DNA of 64,000 nt from Faecalimonas umbilicata (GTDB taxonomy: Bacteria > Bacillota > Clostridia > Lachnospirales > Lachnospiraceae): assembly GCF_004346095.1 (NCBI RefSeq), contig NZ_SLZV01000001.1, forward strand, positions 1 to 64,000, given 5' to 3'. Positions 45,248 to 55,136 of this stretch are shown in pieces (within the stretch, counting starts at the first letter, position 1; each line of letters begins with the position of its first letter). A program made the position numbers and the translations under genes. The notes below the pieces were generated by a model. The model ran no database searches. It worked only from the letters and a program-made list of their open reading frames with translations, and was not told where the DNA came from.

Positions 45248-45951
45248 CTTCTCACTCCTCTCTGCAAAATCTTTCTACAAATATTTACAGCTCCCTGAAA
45301 CAGAAATGGTACCACCTTCAAAATCACCCACAGAACCGCCATCGATCCAAGCAATCCGACCGCGGTAAGCAAAAGTCCGATTCCACTTACTAGCAATCCT
45401 TCTCCGACAGCCGTAAACATGTGGACAATTCCTACACCTGCTGTAAAAATTCCGGAAATCAAAATTGCAATCGTTCCCATACCAATCCCTGCCACTGCTG
45501 CTACAATCCCGATCACCACCCCAAAGATGACACCGATAATTGCAATCACAAGCGGTATCACTATCGGCGCTCCTATAAGAATAATCGCAGCGAGCAAAAT
45601 CACCTTTGCTGTCCTGTTGTGTCTCTCATTTTCATAAGTACCACGTTCTTCTGACCGACTCTGCTCATATGGATACTCTCCGGATACCGGCATTTTCCGA
45701 CTGTCAAACTGAAAATCCTGATAACCATTTTCTGTGAAGGCTCCTCCCAGATCGCTTCTGCCATCCAGGCCTGCCTTTAACTTTTCTGCAACTTTCTTTG
45801 GGCTTTCCAGCTCCGAAATTACTTTTTGTTCATTTTCTTCTCCTGCCGCATCAAAATAATCATTATAATACTGCATTGCATCTGTTCGCTCTTCCACTGG
45901 CACATCCTGCAAAAGCGCTGCCAGCTCTAACATAAATTCTATTCGATTCAT
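45244..45951 (-). CDS. DUF1700/HAAS-domain membrane protein
   Basis: A 235-residue protein. The N-terminal about 65 residues form a HAAS-type helical domain (MNRIEFMLELAALLQDVPVEER ... YYNDYFDAAGEE), followed by a charged linker and five or six Gly/Ile/Val-rich membrane segments at about 115-225. DUF1700 proteins are partners of PadR regulators and of DUF4097 surface proteins. It overlaps both neighbours by four bases, so all three are translated as a coupled set. Confidence 0.9.
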   Translation of the reverse strand: MNRIEFMLELAALLQDVPVEERTDAMQYYNDYFDAAGEENEQKVISELESPKKVAEKLKAGLDGRSDLGGAFTENGYQDFQFDSRKMPVSGEYPYEQSRSEERGTYENERHNRTAKVILLAAIILIGAPIVIPLVIAIIGVIFGVVIGIVAAVAGIGMGTIAILISGIFTAGVGIVHMFTAVGEGLLVSGIGLLLTAVGLLGSMAVLWVILKVVPFLFQGAVNICRKILQRGVRR

Positions 45952-46271
45952 GCAGTCACACCTCCCTCAAATATCTCACTGATCTTCTTTGAATACACTT
46001 TCCATTCCTCGCGATACAGATTCAGCTGTGCCATTCCTCGATCCGTCACCTTATAGTACCGCCGGTTTCTGCCGTCAAACTGCATATCGTACACTTCCAG
46101 GCATTGATCTTTCTGGAGTCTTCGCAAAACCGGATACAAGGTAGACTCCGATACTTCCAACACTTGTCTGACATCCTGTGTAATTTTATATCCGTAAGTC
46201 CCCTGACTTTCTCTGGATACAACTGCCAACACAATCGCATCTAACAATGCCGCTCCTGTGTTAAATACCAT
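45948..46271 (-). CDS. PadR-family transcriptional regulator
   Basis: A 107-residue winged-helix repressor: ALLDAIVLAVVSRESQGTYGYKITQDV, a recognition helix at SESTLYPVLRRLQKDQCLEVY, the wing DGRNRRYYKVTDRG, and a short C-terminal helix for dimerisation. PadR proteins respond to phenolic acids, cell-wall or drug stress. It is the first gene of the DUF1700-DUF4097-PspC module, behind a near-consensus promoter with AT-rich flanks, and probably represses the module including itself. Confidence 0.95.
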   Translation of the reverse strand: MVFNTGAALLDAIVLAVVSRESQGTYGYKITQDVRQVLEVSESTLYPVLRRLQKDQCLEVYDMQFDGRNRRYYKVTDRGMAQLNLYREEWKVYSKKISEIFEGGVTA

Positions 46272-46345
46272 GTCATCACTCCTTTATCTTTTTCTATTTG
46301 TGATTCATAATATGATAATAAATTTAATACTATTTATTTATCTAT

Positions 46346-46373
46346 ATTATATAGCGTATAATATTGTTGTCAA
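46346..46373 (-). promoter_or_regulatory. Promoter of the PadR module
   Basis: Minus strand: TTGACA (46368-46373), 16-base spacer, TATAAT (46346-46351). The AT-rich stretch downstream (46300-46345) contains repeated TATTTATT-type blocks that could bind PadR. Confidence 0.8.
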
Positions 46374-46426
46374 TGTAAAAATATATAAGAATTTATGAAG
46401 ATTTTCTTAATGTCGTGCCAATTTCT

Positions 46427-46452
46427 GCCTGAAACCTCCTCCATTTTCAGGC
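46427..46452. repeat. Hairpin with CCTCCTCC loop
   Basis: GCCTGAAA (46427-46434) pairs with TTTCAGGC (46445-46452) around a 10-base loop CCTCCTCCAT. In a plus-strand transcript the loop would be an anti-Shine-Dalgarno sequence. It stands directly beside the longer hairpin at 46458-46516. Confidence 0.5.
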
Positions 46453-46457
46453 ATACA

Positions 46458-46516
46458 GACAGGGGCGATACAGAATCATCTCTTGTATAAGAAACTACTT
46501 CTGTATCGCCCCTGTC
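46458..46516. repeat. 18-bp perfect inverted repeat
   Basis: GACAGGGGCGATACAGAA (46458-46475) and its exact complement (46499-46516) flank a 23-base loop. It lies 34 bases after the DUF1294 stop. A usual T-run is absent on the minus strand and weak on the plus strand, so it is not a standard terminator. With the adjacent hairpin it could be a small mobile element remnant or a small RNA. Confidence 0.7.
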
Positions 46517-46549
46517 CTTTATTATTCAATCCATCCATAACATCGAAAA

Positions 46550-46822
46550 TCAGAATCGATTTCCCCATAAATACCATAGCACCAAACATTCTGCCACAAG
46601 TAATGCCGGCACACCAACATAAAATTTCGGTTTTCTCGTCTTGTGATGAAAGGTATACATTCCAAGAAGCGCCCCGGCTCCTCCTCCAAGCGCCGCCACC
46701 GTCAGAAGGGTCGCTTCTGGAATGCGCCATTTCCTTTTCACTGCCTTTCTCTTATCGATTCCAAACAGGGAAAACGCAAACAAATTGATCAGAAGCACGT
46801 AACCGATTGCGATTTCTATCAT
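46550..46822 (-). CDS. DUF1294 membrane protein
   Basis: A 90-residue protein with the DUF1294 pattern: YVLLINLFAFSLFGIDKRKA at the N-terminus, KRKWRIPEATLLTVAALGGGAGALLGMYTFHHKT in the middle, and a final hydrophobic segment. Two or three membrane helices. No known function. It overlaps the addA gene by four bases, so it may be co-transcribed with addB and addA as the last gene. Confidence 0.9.
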   Translation of the reverse strand: MIEIAIGYVLLINLFAFSLFGIDKRKAVKRKWRIPEATLLTVAALGGGAGALLGMYTFHHKTRKPKFYVGVPALLVAECLVLWYLWGNRF

Positions 46823-49800
46823 ACTTGTACCTCCTCTTTCCGCGCAAAGGAATATATAATTTTCTCCTTTACTCTCTTTCCGGTAAGTCGTTCCAGCACT
46901 TCTCCATAATAGCTAAGCTGTTTCTCATATCGTTCTGCAAGCTCTTCCCGAGATGCTGCCCGGTCTGTCTTATAATCCACGACGACAATTCCGTCTGCCT
47001 CCTCAAAATAAACATCTATGATCCCCTGCACGATCAGAAGTTCTTCCTCTTCTTCCTGTCTCTCGAACAGTTCCGGATAAATTGTATCCGCCGAAACTCC
47101 AAGTACAAATGGCTGTTCTTTTTTCAGGCAGCCACTTTGTGCGGCTTTCCGAAGTCTGAGACCAAGCGGACTTTCCAGCAATCCTAAAATATCTTTGTAG
47201 TAGATACTTTCCATCATCTCCGGCTTAAGTTTCCCTTCCTCACAGAACTTTGCCGCCTCAGCATACAATTGCGAAATAGTATAACTTTTTCCAAAATCCA
47301 GCAGTTCCAAAAACTTATGGTATGCCGTTCCCCTGGATGCCCCGGACAAAGTTCCCGTGTATCCCGGCTCTGTTTTCTCCCGCATAAAGTTTGGAACCAA
47401 AGGAACTATCTCGGGCTCTTCATACAAAATTTCTCCTGCCTCTTCCTCAGGCTCTGACCTTTTTTTCAGTTCAGACACAGTAAATTTCAATTTCATCTTC
47501 TGCATGGCTTCGTATGGATACTGATAGGAAAACTGTTCTTCAATCTGCGCTCTCATTCTCTCATCATAGACATATGCTGTATCCCAGTTTCTTAAGAGCT
47601 CTTCTGTCAATGCCTGCTCCACTTCCTCCGCAGTTTCCTGCAAGATAAGATGTTCCGGAAAAATCTCTTCCACAACGAGCGGAACCTCCTTCTGGTACAT
47701 TGCATTGGTAAACGGAACATTCATCCCATATCCATTCAGCAGATCTGCAAGCACCTGATTCCGAAACAGCGCCGGCAAAATCCAGTCAAAATACGATGTA
47801 GCCCTCGAAAGAATTCCAAATGGAAGCGCTGTTTGTTCTCTGGACTGAATGGAAGCAAAACTTTTCAATTTTTTCTCCAGATTAGAAATGCTTCCAATTA
47901 AAATCAGTTTTTCCTTTGCTCTTGTAAGTGCAACATAAAGTACGCGAAGTTCCTCTCCGAGATTTTCCAGCTGAACCTTTCTCTGGATCACTTTTTTCAG
48001 GAACGTCGGAATCTTCGTCCGGTACTCCAAATCGACTGCATCCACCCCGACTCCAAGTTCCGGGTGGACTACAATGCTTCCCGTCGTATCCTGCATATTG
48101 AAACGCTTGCTCATTCCCGCCACAATGACGATTGGAAATTCCAGCCCTTTACTTTTATGGATACTCATCAGGCGCACCGTATCCGCCTGCTCATCGGCAA
48201 TGTTTGCCTCTCCATAATCAATATCATATTTCCTCAGCTGTTCAATATAGCGCACGAAATTAAAAAGCCCTTTATAACTTGTAGCTTCAAAAGCAATCGC
48301 CTTCTCCACAAGCATCTCCAGATTCGCCGCCCGCTGCCCGCCTCCTGGCATCGCCGCCACATAATTTCCATAGCCAGTTTCATCTAGAATCTGCCAGAGC
48401 AGTTCGTGGATGGCCGTATACGGGAGCCTCTCCCGGAAGTCCTCCATCTTCTCATAACACCTGTCTAATTTTTCTTGGATCGCTCTGTCGTCCCCCATCC
48501 GCCGGTAATCCTGCACCGCCTGATAAAAAGGTACTTCCTTTTCCTCGCATTTGATCTTGGCAAACTCTTCACTGGAAAGTCCTGCAAACATTGATTTTAA
48601 CACAGCTGCAAGCGGAAGATCCTGCCGCGGATTATCCAGCACACGAAGATAATCTAACAACAGACGAATTTCTCTCGTCTCAAAATACCCCTCTTTCGAT
48701 CCAGTAAAGGTTGGAATTCCTTCCCGGTTCAGCACTTCCGTAAAGACATCTGTCCATCCTTTCAAACTTCTCGTAAGAATGACAATATCGCTGTATTTTG
48801 CCGGACGATATGCCCCGCTTTTTTTATCAAATACCGGGTGTGCTCCCACAAGCTGCTTGATCCTTGCCGCAATTGCACGCGCCTCAAGCTCCCGGTCAGA
48901 TGCTTCCCTTACTTCGGTTTGTTCGGAAAAATCCTCCGCCGTATTGACCAGCAGTACCTCCGTCTCCATTCCCGGCTTCTCCTCGTAGTCTGCTCCCACA
49001 TACAATGCAGCTTTCTCATCGTATGTAATTTCTCCTAGTTCTTTTGTCATAATCTGCTCGAATACGAAATTGGTGCTGTCCAGCACCTCTCTTCTACTTC
49101 GGAAATTTTTATGGAGATCGATCCGCTGTTTTTGACTTTCTTCTATACTATATGTGTTAAATTTTTCCATAAACAGTTCCGGTCTGGAAAGACGGAAACG
49201 GTAAATACTCTGTTTGACATCTCCCACCATAAACACGTTATAGTTGCCTTCTGACACCGTAGAGACACTTGTGAGAATCGCCTCCTGGATCAGATTGCTG
49301 TCCTGGTACTCATCAATCATAACTTCCGCAAATTTTTTCTGATAATCTTTCGCGGCCTCAGAAGGGATGAGTCCCTCCTCTGTCTTTTCTGTCAGAATGC
49401 GAAGTGCATATTGCTCCATATCCGAAAAATCAATCAGGTGTTTACTCCGTTTCTTTTCCTCGAATGCATCTGCAAAGAACTGTACCAACCCTGCAAGTAC
49501 AGACATCGTTTTCCCTGCTTCCACCATATCTTTCCACAATTCCTCCGGTGCTTCATAGAAAAACTGATCCTTAAGCGCTCCCACAATGTCTTTCACTTCT
49601 TCTCTGATATTCTTTACCGAGGCAGTGAGTTCTTCCGATACACTTTTGTCTTTGTTCGCTGCAAATCGCTTCCACTTCCAGTCTGCAAACAAGTCATACA
49701 TTCCCCGCATCGTTGTCTGCGCCAGCAGCTTTTGAATCCTCTCGCGATCCTCCTTGAGTGCATCGGCATACATATAAGGGCCGTCCGGCTTCTGGCACTG

Positions 49801-50508
49801 TCTTATCCCTTCCTCCAGAAGTGCCATTGTTTCTTCCAACGCTTTTCTCAAACTCTCTTTCGCATAAACAGCTCCTTCCGAAGCCTCAAATGCTTCCATC
49901 GTATCTACTTCATAGGATTTCACACACTGACGGAGCCACTTTTCCGGCTCCGGATTGCTTCGAGAAAATTCATACAACTGCAAAATAATCTCCTCGATCT
50001 TCTTGTCGTCCCTTCCTGCTGCAAAACTTTCGATGCAATCCAAAAAAGATTGCTCACCGGCTGTATAACAGTTCTCCAAAACTTCTTCCAGCACATCCTG
50101 CCGAAGCAGCTTCAATTCTCCCTCATCCGCAATCCGAAATCCCGGATCCAGATTGATCATATGAAAATAGTCCCGGATGACCGAAAGACAAAAGCTGTGG
50201 ATTGTCGTCACCTGTGCATTGTGGATCAGTGTCGCCTGTCGCTGCAAATGGACGTTTTCCGGCTGCTCCTCCAATTTTTTCTCAATCGCATCCCGAATAC
50301 GTTCTTTCATCTCTGCCGCCGCAGCTTCCGTGAATGTCACGACGAGCATCTGATCTACATCAATCGGCGGCTCATCTACTGTTAGTCTCGTGATGATCCG
50401 CTCTACAAGCACCGCCGTCTTTCCTGAGCCTGCCGCCGCAGACACAAGAATATTTCTGTTTCTAAGATGGATGACCTGCGCTTGTTCCTTTGTCCAAGAT
50501 ACTCCCAT
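46819..50508 (-). CDS. addA: ATP-dependent helicase/nuclease subunit AddA
   Basis: The UvrD-like helicase and RecB-type nuclease subunit of AddAB, which resects double-strand breaks up to a Chi site. The 1229 residues start with the Q-motif and Walker A SAAAGSGKTAVLVERI (about 22-37), continue with helicase motifs such as VMIDEYQDSN, GDVKQSIYRFR and LMSIHKSKGLEFP, and end with the nuclease domain, GIIDVYFEEADGIVVVDYKT. Length is normal. It lies 31 bases after addB in the same operon. No Chi recognition change can be judged by eye. Confidence 0.96.
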   Translation of the reverse strand: MGVSWTKEQAQVIHLRNRNILVSAAAGSGKTAVLVERIITRLTVDEPPIDVDQMLVVTFTEAAAAEMKERIRDAIEKKLEEQPENVHLQRQATLIHNAQVTTIHSFCLSVIRDYFHMINLDPGFRIADEGELKLLRQDVLEEVLENCYTAGEQSFLDCIESFAAGRDDKKIEEIILQLYEFSRSNPEPEKWLRQCVKSYEVDTMEAFEASEGAVYAKESLRKALEETMALLEEGIRQCQKPDGPYMYADALKEDRERIQKLLAQTTMRGMYDLFADWKWKRFAANKDKSVSEELTASVKNIREEVKDIVGALKDQFFYEAPEELWKDMVEAGKTMSVLAGLVQFFADAFEEKKRSKHLIDFSDMEQYALRILTEKTEEGLIPSEAAKDYQKKFAEVMIDEYQDSNLIQEAILTSVSTVSEGNYNVFMVGDVKQSIYRFRLSRPELFMEKFNTYSIEESQKQRIDLHKNFRSRREVLDSTNFVFEQIMTKELGEITYDEKAALYVGADYEEKPGMETEVLLVNTAEDFSEQTEVREASDRELEARAIAARIKQLVGAHPVFDKKSGAYRPAKYSDIVILTRSLKGWTDVFTEVLNREGIPTFTGSKEGYFETREIRLLLDYLRVLDNPRQDLPLAAVLKSMFAGLSSEEFAKIKCEEKEVPFYQAVQDYRRMGDDRAIQEKLDRCYEKMEDFRERLPYTAIHELLWQILDETGYGNYVAAMPGGGQRAANLEMLVEKAIAFEATSYKGLFNFVRYIEQLRKYDIDYGEANIADEQADTVRLMSIHKSKGLEFPIVIVAGMSKRFNMQDTTGSIVVHPELGVGVDAVDLEYRTKIPTFLKKVIQRKVQLENLGEELRVLYVALTRAKEKLILIGSISNLEKKLKSFASIQSREQTALPFGILSRATSYFDWILPALFRNQVLADLLNGYGMNVPFTNAMYQKEVPLVVEEIFPEHLILQETAEEVEQALTEELLRNWDTAYVYDERMRAQIEEQFSYQYPYEAMQKMKLKFTVSELKKRSEPEEEAGEILYEEPEIVPLVPNFMREKTEPGYTGTLSGASRGTAYHKFLELLDFGKSYTISQLYAEAAKFCEEGKLKPEMMESIYYKDILGLLESPLGLRLRKAAQSGCLKKEQPFVLGVSADTIYPELFERQEEEEELLIVQGIIDVYFEEADGIVVVDYKTDRAASREELAERYEKQLSYYGEVLERLTGKRVKEKIIYSFARKEEVQV

Positions 50509-50539
50509 CCGATGATTCTCCCCTTTCTTTTTTCATAAT

Positions 50540-53500
50540 CTACTCTTTCACTTCTTGCTCCATTTGCTGCAATGCTTCCACATCTTTCAATTTGGAAAGT
50601 TTCCGATACTCATACCCCGGTATTTTCTTATCAAATCCACAGATTCCCTGATACGGGCAGTAATCACACCCAGTCTTTCCTCCCAGTTCATATGGAAGGA
50701 TCTCTGCTTCCCCATCTAAAATCCGCTGTCCGATCCGATTTAAAATCTGATCTGTATATTCTGACAAAATGTTAAATCCTCTTCCGCTCAACACTTTTGA
50801 CGTCTTTGAGAGGCTCTGATCCTTATTTCTTCCAACCGGGATCACATCCGAGTTCCCCGAAAAAGAACGATCCAAATGGGTGATGACTTCCTCTGAGGAA
50901 TTGACGATGCCATCTGGTTTTAATTCTTTCAAAACTGCCTTCTCCCCAAGATTTTCTCTAACTTCCTTTTCCACAAACGGATCTTTCATCTGATAGTAGA
51001 AAATTCCTGCCGGAACAATCTCCTTCTCCGGATATTTCTGCTCTTCCATCTCCATCACCGCGTTCAAATAGACAATCAACTGTAGCTGCAATCCATGATA
51101 CATTTCTCCTAACTGAAATGCTTTTGCCCCAGTTTTATAATCAATGACTTTGACATAGACATGCTCCTCATCCTCATACAGATCTACACGGTCAATCTTT
51201 CCTCTCAGCCGCATCCGTGCATGCTCTGACAGTGACAAATTAACCGACTCCAAATGTGCCAAATTCCCAAAGCTGATCTCATATCCCGCCGGCACAAAAT
51301 CTCCCTTCTCCAGTTGCTTAGTCAACGCCCATACCGTTCTTCTAAGCAGACGTTTCATACGCGTGATCACATATTCATTTCTGGAAGAACTATATAACAC
51401 TGCATTTCCATAGTTTGTGACACCTGCCTCCACACTTTCCTCGATGAGTTGTTCCCGCAATTCCTCAGAAACTGTCGTCCATGTCACTTGGTGCTCTTCT
51501 AATTTTTTCGAAAACTGTTCCATCGCACTGTGGAAAATATTCCCAAGATCTACCGGTTTAAATCCATAGACTGCACGCTCTTCCAACTTCATCCCATAAG
51601 TAAGGAAATGCGCATAAGCACAGGCAGAGAATTTTTCTAATCTTGTCACGCTGTTCTCTAAGATCGTGCCATAAAGCTTTCTAGCCACCTCTTCCGATAA
51701 CTGATCGTGCGGACGTTTCAGATGGTTTGCCGCAAGCAATTGCTCCATCTGTACATGCCACTTAGGGTGCTTCCGATACCAAGTATATAGCTCCTTCCAT
51801 GCTCCTCCAAATGTCTCACTTCGCACCTGCAGCCCTTCCACAAGATACGGAAGTGCCGTCTCCGGTGTCAGTTCCTTTTCCCAGAATGGCCTGTCTTCCT
51901 CCTCTTCCACCAAAAGTTCTGGATACATCCTTTTTAGATCTGCGATCAGATAGGCAGGACGCAGACTTTTCCCTTCCGAGGAGATTTTAGAAAAAGTCAA
52001 ATACAGATACTCAGATGGTTTTGTCAGATGCAGATACAGATAAAATTTCTGAATGTAAGCCTGCTCCTTCGCCCCCGGTGCCAGTGCCACCTTCTGCTCC
52101 TGAAATCTCTCCCGGTCATACTCGGACAACAGTCCTCCTGCTCCCTGCTTTCCCGGAAGCCAGGTGTCATTTACTCCTGCCAAAAATAAAACTTTCACAT
52201 CCTGAAGCCTTGTACGCTCGATATCTCCAACGACCACCTGATCGATTCCCGGAGGAACCACACCGACCTTTGCCTCCTGAAGCCCTGCATCGAGAAGTTC
52301 TCTGTATTCCCCGAGAGAAATCTGCTCTTCCCCAAGCAGTTCTGTAAACTTGTCAAACAGCTCCAGTACAATCCGGTAAATCTGGGCATATTCCTTTGCA
52401 AGTACCAACTGTCCCCGCTCCTGAAACTGCACTTCATATATGCCGATCTTCTTCTGCATCTCTTCCTGAACGAGAAATGCATAAATTGCCTCCGTCACTT
52501 CCCGCACCGTCTTTTTCCGGCGCTTCAATACCTCTGTGAGTCTTTCTAACTTCTCTATAAATTTCTGCCGGAATGCATTCCAACGAAGCATGTCCTCAGC
52601 GTCTGCATGCGGACTTTGCCTTACCCACATCTCTTTCCACTTCTTATATCCACGAATGCCGAGTGCCACCACATAGTTTTCCACATCGTCCACCTCTTCC
52701 CGTGTAAAACCGGTCAGATTTGTCCTCAGAAAACGGAACGTACTCTCATAGGAAAAGTTTTCGTCGATCATCGCCAAAAGACTTCTCAAGTATTCCACAA
52801 AGGAATTGAGCAGCACACTTCGTTTGTGATCCATAAAAAATGGAACCCCACAAATCCGAAATGCTCTCTCCATATATTCCGCATAAGTTTCCATATCACT
52901 GACAATCACAGCCATATCCCGGTAGCGGTACCCCTTTGTCCGCACCAGCCTGAGAATCTCTGAGACAACGAACACCGACTCTTCCTTTGGATTTTTGACC
53001 GCATGAAGCGACAGCATATCCTGCTTGTTGTCATACACCCGCTTCGTATAGCGGAACAAGTTCTGCTCTAAAAAAGCAAGCGGCGGATTTTCCCGGAATC
53101 TAACAGGAACTTCTCCCCGGTTTCCATACAACTGCACAGGAGGCTCTACCTCAATGTTTTCCTCCGCCGCAATGTGCACCAATCCGGTAACCATCTGCTT
53201 ACTCAGAGTAAACAACTGATACTTATGCTTCAACTGGTAAGGATCCTCCCTCTGATCTATCGTCACAGTAACGGTTACTTTCCGGCAAATTTTTAAAAGC
53301 TGTCCAAGCACCCGGTTCTGTACCGGTGTAAATCCGGTGAATCCGTCAAGTACAACCACACTGTCTTTTAAAATCTCTGACTGCTGCACGACCGCACTAA
53401 AGACATCCAGCAATTCTTCTCCGGTAATATATTTTCCCTGCAGATACTCTCCGAATTTTTCCTGAAGTTTCTGGATATCGTGAAGCTTCCAGTAAAGCTG

Positions 53501-53953
53501 CGGGCCGATCTCTCCACTTTCCATTACACGCTCCAGTTCCTCTGCGCCAACATCATACTGTGTGAATTCTGAGATCACCGATTTCACTTCACTGATGTAT
53601 CCAAGACGCCGGATATTGCTCCCCAGTACCTTTAATTCTCCTTCCATATCCCCTGCTGCCTTCCTTAGCAGCAAGCTTTTCCCGATATCGTCAAGCACGA
53701 TTCTTCTGTTTCCGCCCACCTCCTCAAAAATGCGATGCGCCAGCCGTCCAAAGCTTAATACATCAATATTCATGATTCCATGCCGCGGATGCAGTCTGAC
53801 TAATTCTTTCTGTGTCTGCATCGTAAACTGCTCCGGCACAAGCACAATGTAATTCCGATTTGGATTTTCGCATGCTCCTGCAATAACCTGTTCATACAGA
53901 TATCTGGATTTCCCGGATCCAGAATTTCCAAAAATAAATTGTAACGACATCAT
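50540..53953 (-). CDS. addB: ATP-dependent helicase/deoxyribonuclease subunit AddB
   Basis: The second AddAB subunit with Chi-scanning helicase-like fold and a nuclease domain. A 1137-residue protein with Walker A IFGNSGSGKSRYLYEQ at about 6-21, inactive-looking helicase motifs, a C-terminal nuclease KVIDYKTGAKAF, and an iron-sulfur cluster made from an upstream Cys (SACAYAHF) and the C-terminal C-x2-C-x5-C set in TGCDYCPYQGICGFD. It follows a membrane-protein gene by seven bases and precedes addA. Confidence 0.96.
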   Translation of the reverse strand: MMSLQFIFGNSGSGKSRYLYEQVIAGACENPNRNYIVLVPEQFTMQTQKELVRLHPRHGIMNIDVLSFGRLAHRIFEEVGGNRRIVLDDIGKSLLLRKAAGDMEGELKVLGSNIRRLGYISEVKSVISEFTQYDVGAEELERVMESGEIGPQLYWKLHDIQKLQEKFGEYLQGKYITGEELLDVFSAVVQQSEILKDSVVVLDGFTGFTPVQNRVLGQLLKICRKVTVTVTIDQREDPYQLKHKYQLFTLSKQMVTGLVHIAAEENIEVEPPVQLYGNRGEVPVRFRENPPLAFLEQNLFRYTKRVYDNKQDMLSLHAVKNPKEESVFVVSEILRLVRTKGYRYRDMAVIVSDMETYAEYMERAFRICGVPFFMDHKRSVLLNSFVEYLRSLLAMIDENFSYESTFRFLRTNLTGFTREEVDDVENYVVALGIRGYKKWKEMWVRQSPHADAEDMLRWNAFRQKFIEKLERLTEVLKRRKKTVREVTEAIYAFLVQEEMQKKIGIYEVQFQERGQLVLAKEYAQIYRIVLELFDKFTELLGEEQISLGEYRELLDAGLQEAKVGVVPPGIDQVVVGDIERTRLQDVKVLFLAGVNDTWLPGKQGAGGLLSEYDRERFQEQKVALAPGAKEQAYIQKFYLYLHLTKPSEYLYLTFSKISSEGKSLRPAYLIADLKRMYPELLVEEEEDRPFWEKELTPETALPYLVEGLQVRSETFGGAWKELYTWYRKHPKWHVQMEQLLAANHLKRPHDQLSEEVARKLYGTILENSVTRLEKFSACAYAHFLTYGMKLEERAVYGFKPVDLGNIFHSAMEQFSKKLEEHQVTWTTVSEELREQLIEESVEAGVTNYGNAVLYSSSRNEYVITRMKRLLRRTVWALTKQLEKGDFVPAGYEISFGNLAHLESVNLSLSEHARMRLRGKIDRVDLYEDEEHVYVKVIDYKTGAKAFQLGEMYHGLQLQLIVYLNAVMEMEEQKYPEKEIVPAGIFYYQMKDPFVEKEVRENLGEKAVLKELKPDGIVNSSEEVITHLDRSFSGNSDVIPVGRNKDQSLSKTSKVLSGRGFNILSEYTDQILNRIGQRILDGEAEILPYELGGKTGCDYCPYQGICGFDKKIPGYEYRKLSKLKDVEALQQMEQEVKE

Positions 53954-53960
53954 TCACCTC

Positions 53961-54998
53961 TTACTTCTTTCCAAACACAACATTTCCCTGTTCATCCAGT
54001 ATCTCATACCACTCCGGCACACGCTGCGTCATATAGAGAAACGGCCAGTCTTCGATTTCAAATTTCCGCTCTTTCTTTCCCGGCTCTTTGACGATCAATG
54101 CTTTCAGCGCCTTGCTGCAAATTTCAAATGCATATGCCCGGTCGTACTGTTCGACAAATCCATTTTTCTTCGCATTTCCAATCTTCACAGTCCGGACAAG
54201 TTTCATCGCTTCTTTCTGAAACCTGTATACATCTTCTTTTTCCTCGTAGGAAAGCGCTGCAATTTCCCTCTCTTTCAACTCCTCGGCATCTGCACCCAAT
54301 GCAAGCACTGCCTCTGTTTTCGATGGAAACTTCCGGCATTCCTCCTCAAATACGCGCTGCAATACGGGATGCCGCGTCTCCTCTCCACAATCAAAAATCT
54401 TCCATACCCAGTTTGTCCGGATACTCCCCTCGCTGCGAATATAGTGATAGATTTGCTCTACGCCGCTTCTTGGGATCATCGTCGGCAAAGTCACCTTCAG
54501 GAAAGTCCCGTCGATCCCAAGTAAAGACAGTTCTCCGGTTTCACGCCCTGTATTCACTACTCCTACATTATTCCCCAGCTGCATTCCCATCGTCAGCTGC
54601 TTGGAAATATAGTAATCCGCCACACGAAACCAGTTCGCACTTTCTTTGACATCCCAGTTCCGGTCCAGATCCACCACCGTCTCAAAGACTTCTCCATCCA
54701 GAAGTCGGTCGATCTCTTTCCCATCCAGCAATCCCGATACGATCGGAACTGTCAGATATTTCCTGCGGCAGTATCGCACCATCGGCTTCCAGTACGCTTT
54801 ACACCCTGCCACTGCTGCCGCAAAGATTCCAAACACTACCAGCCATGCTGCCAGACCGTTTCCTCCAGAAAGCGCCCACTCTGCCATCTGCATCGCCGCG
54901 CCCGCTGCGATCATCGCAATAAATAGAAATACTGTCACCACCATCATCTTCCGGAACCATGTTCCATGTCTGAGTTCTTCCTTAGAAATCTTTCTCAT
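53961..54998 (-). CDS. Membrane protein of unknown function upstream of addB
   Basis: A 345-residue protein, not recognised. It has two hydrophobic segments near the start (about 16-45 and 50-70), then about 270 soluble residues. The soluble part begins with VPIVSGLLDGKEIDRLLDGEV and includes an ISKQLTMGMQLGNN segment and many charged residues toward the end. No enzyme motif is apparent. The ATG follows GAGGAGAGG. It is seven bases from addB, so co-transcription with addBA is likely. A cell-envelope or DNA-membrane role would be a guess. Confidence 0.75.
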   Translation of the reverse strand: MRKISKEELRHGTWFRKMMVVTVFLFIAMIAAGAAMQMAEWALSGGNGLAAWLVVFGIFAAAVAGCKAYWKPMVRYCRRKYLTVPIVSGLLDGKEIDRLLDGEVFETVVDLDRNWDVKESANWFRVADYYISKQLTMGMQLGNNVGVVNTGRETGELSLLGIDGTFLKVTLPTMIPRSGVEQIYHYIRSEGSIRTNWVWKIFDCGEETRHPVLQRVFEEECRKFPSKTEAVLALGADAEELKEREIAALSYEEKEDVYRFQKEAMKLVRTVKIGNAKKNGFVEQYDRAYAFEICSKALKALIVKEPGKKERKFEIEDWPFLYMTQRVPEWYEILDEQGNVVFGKK

Positions 54999-55064
54999 AC
55001 CTCTCCTCCTCTCCGGATTTTCTGCTCACTCCTGATCTGTTCCTTCCTGATTCCAAAATAAAAA

Positions 55065-55109
55065 TCCTCCGAAAATCATGTATTTCATTATAACATGATT
55101 TCCGGAGGA
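55065..55109 (-). terminator. Terminator of the GntR-ABC transporter unit
   Basis: TCCTCCGAAAATCATG pairs with CATGATTTCCGGAGGA except for one A-C mismatch, around a 13-base loop. On the minus strand a T-rich stretch (TTTTTATTTT) follows. Confidence 0.85.
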
Positions 55110-55136
55110 AATATAGAACGATCTCCCACTATAAAA

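Noticed and set aside
46458-46516. Calling the 18-bp inverted repeat an insertion-sequence end
   Set aside because: No transposase gene or target-site duplication is visible, so I list it only as an inverted repeat.
49411-50385. A 324-residue plus-strand frame antisense to addA
   Set aside because: It overlaps the conserved helicase motifs of addA in full and has biased composition expected of a shadow frame.
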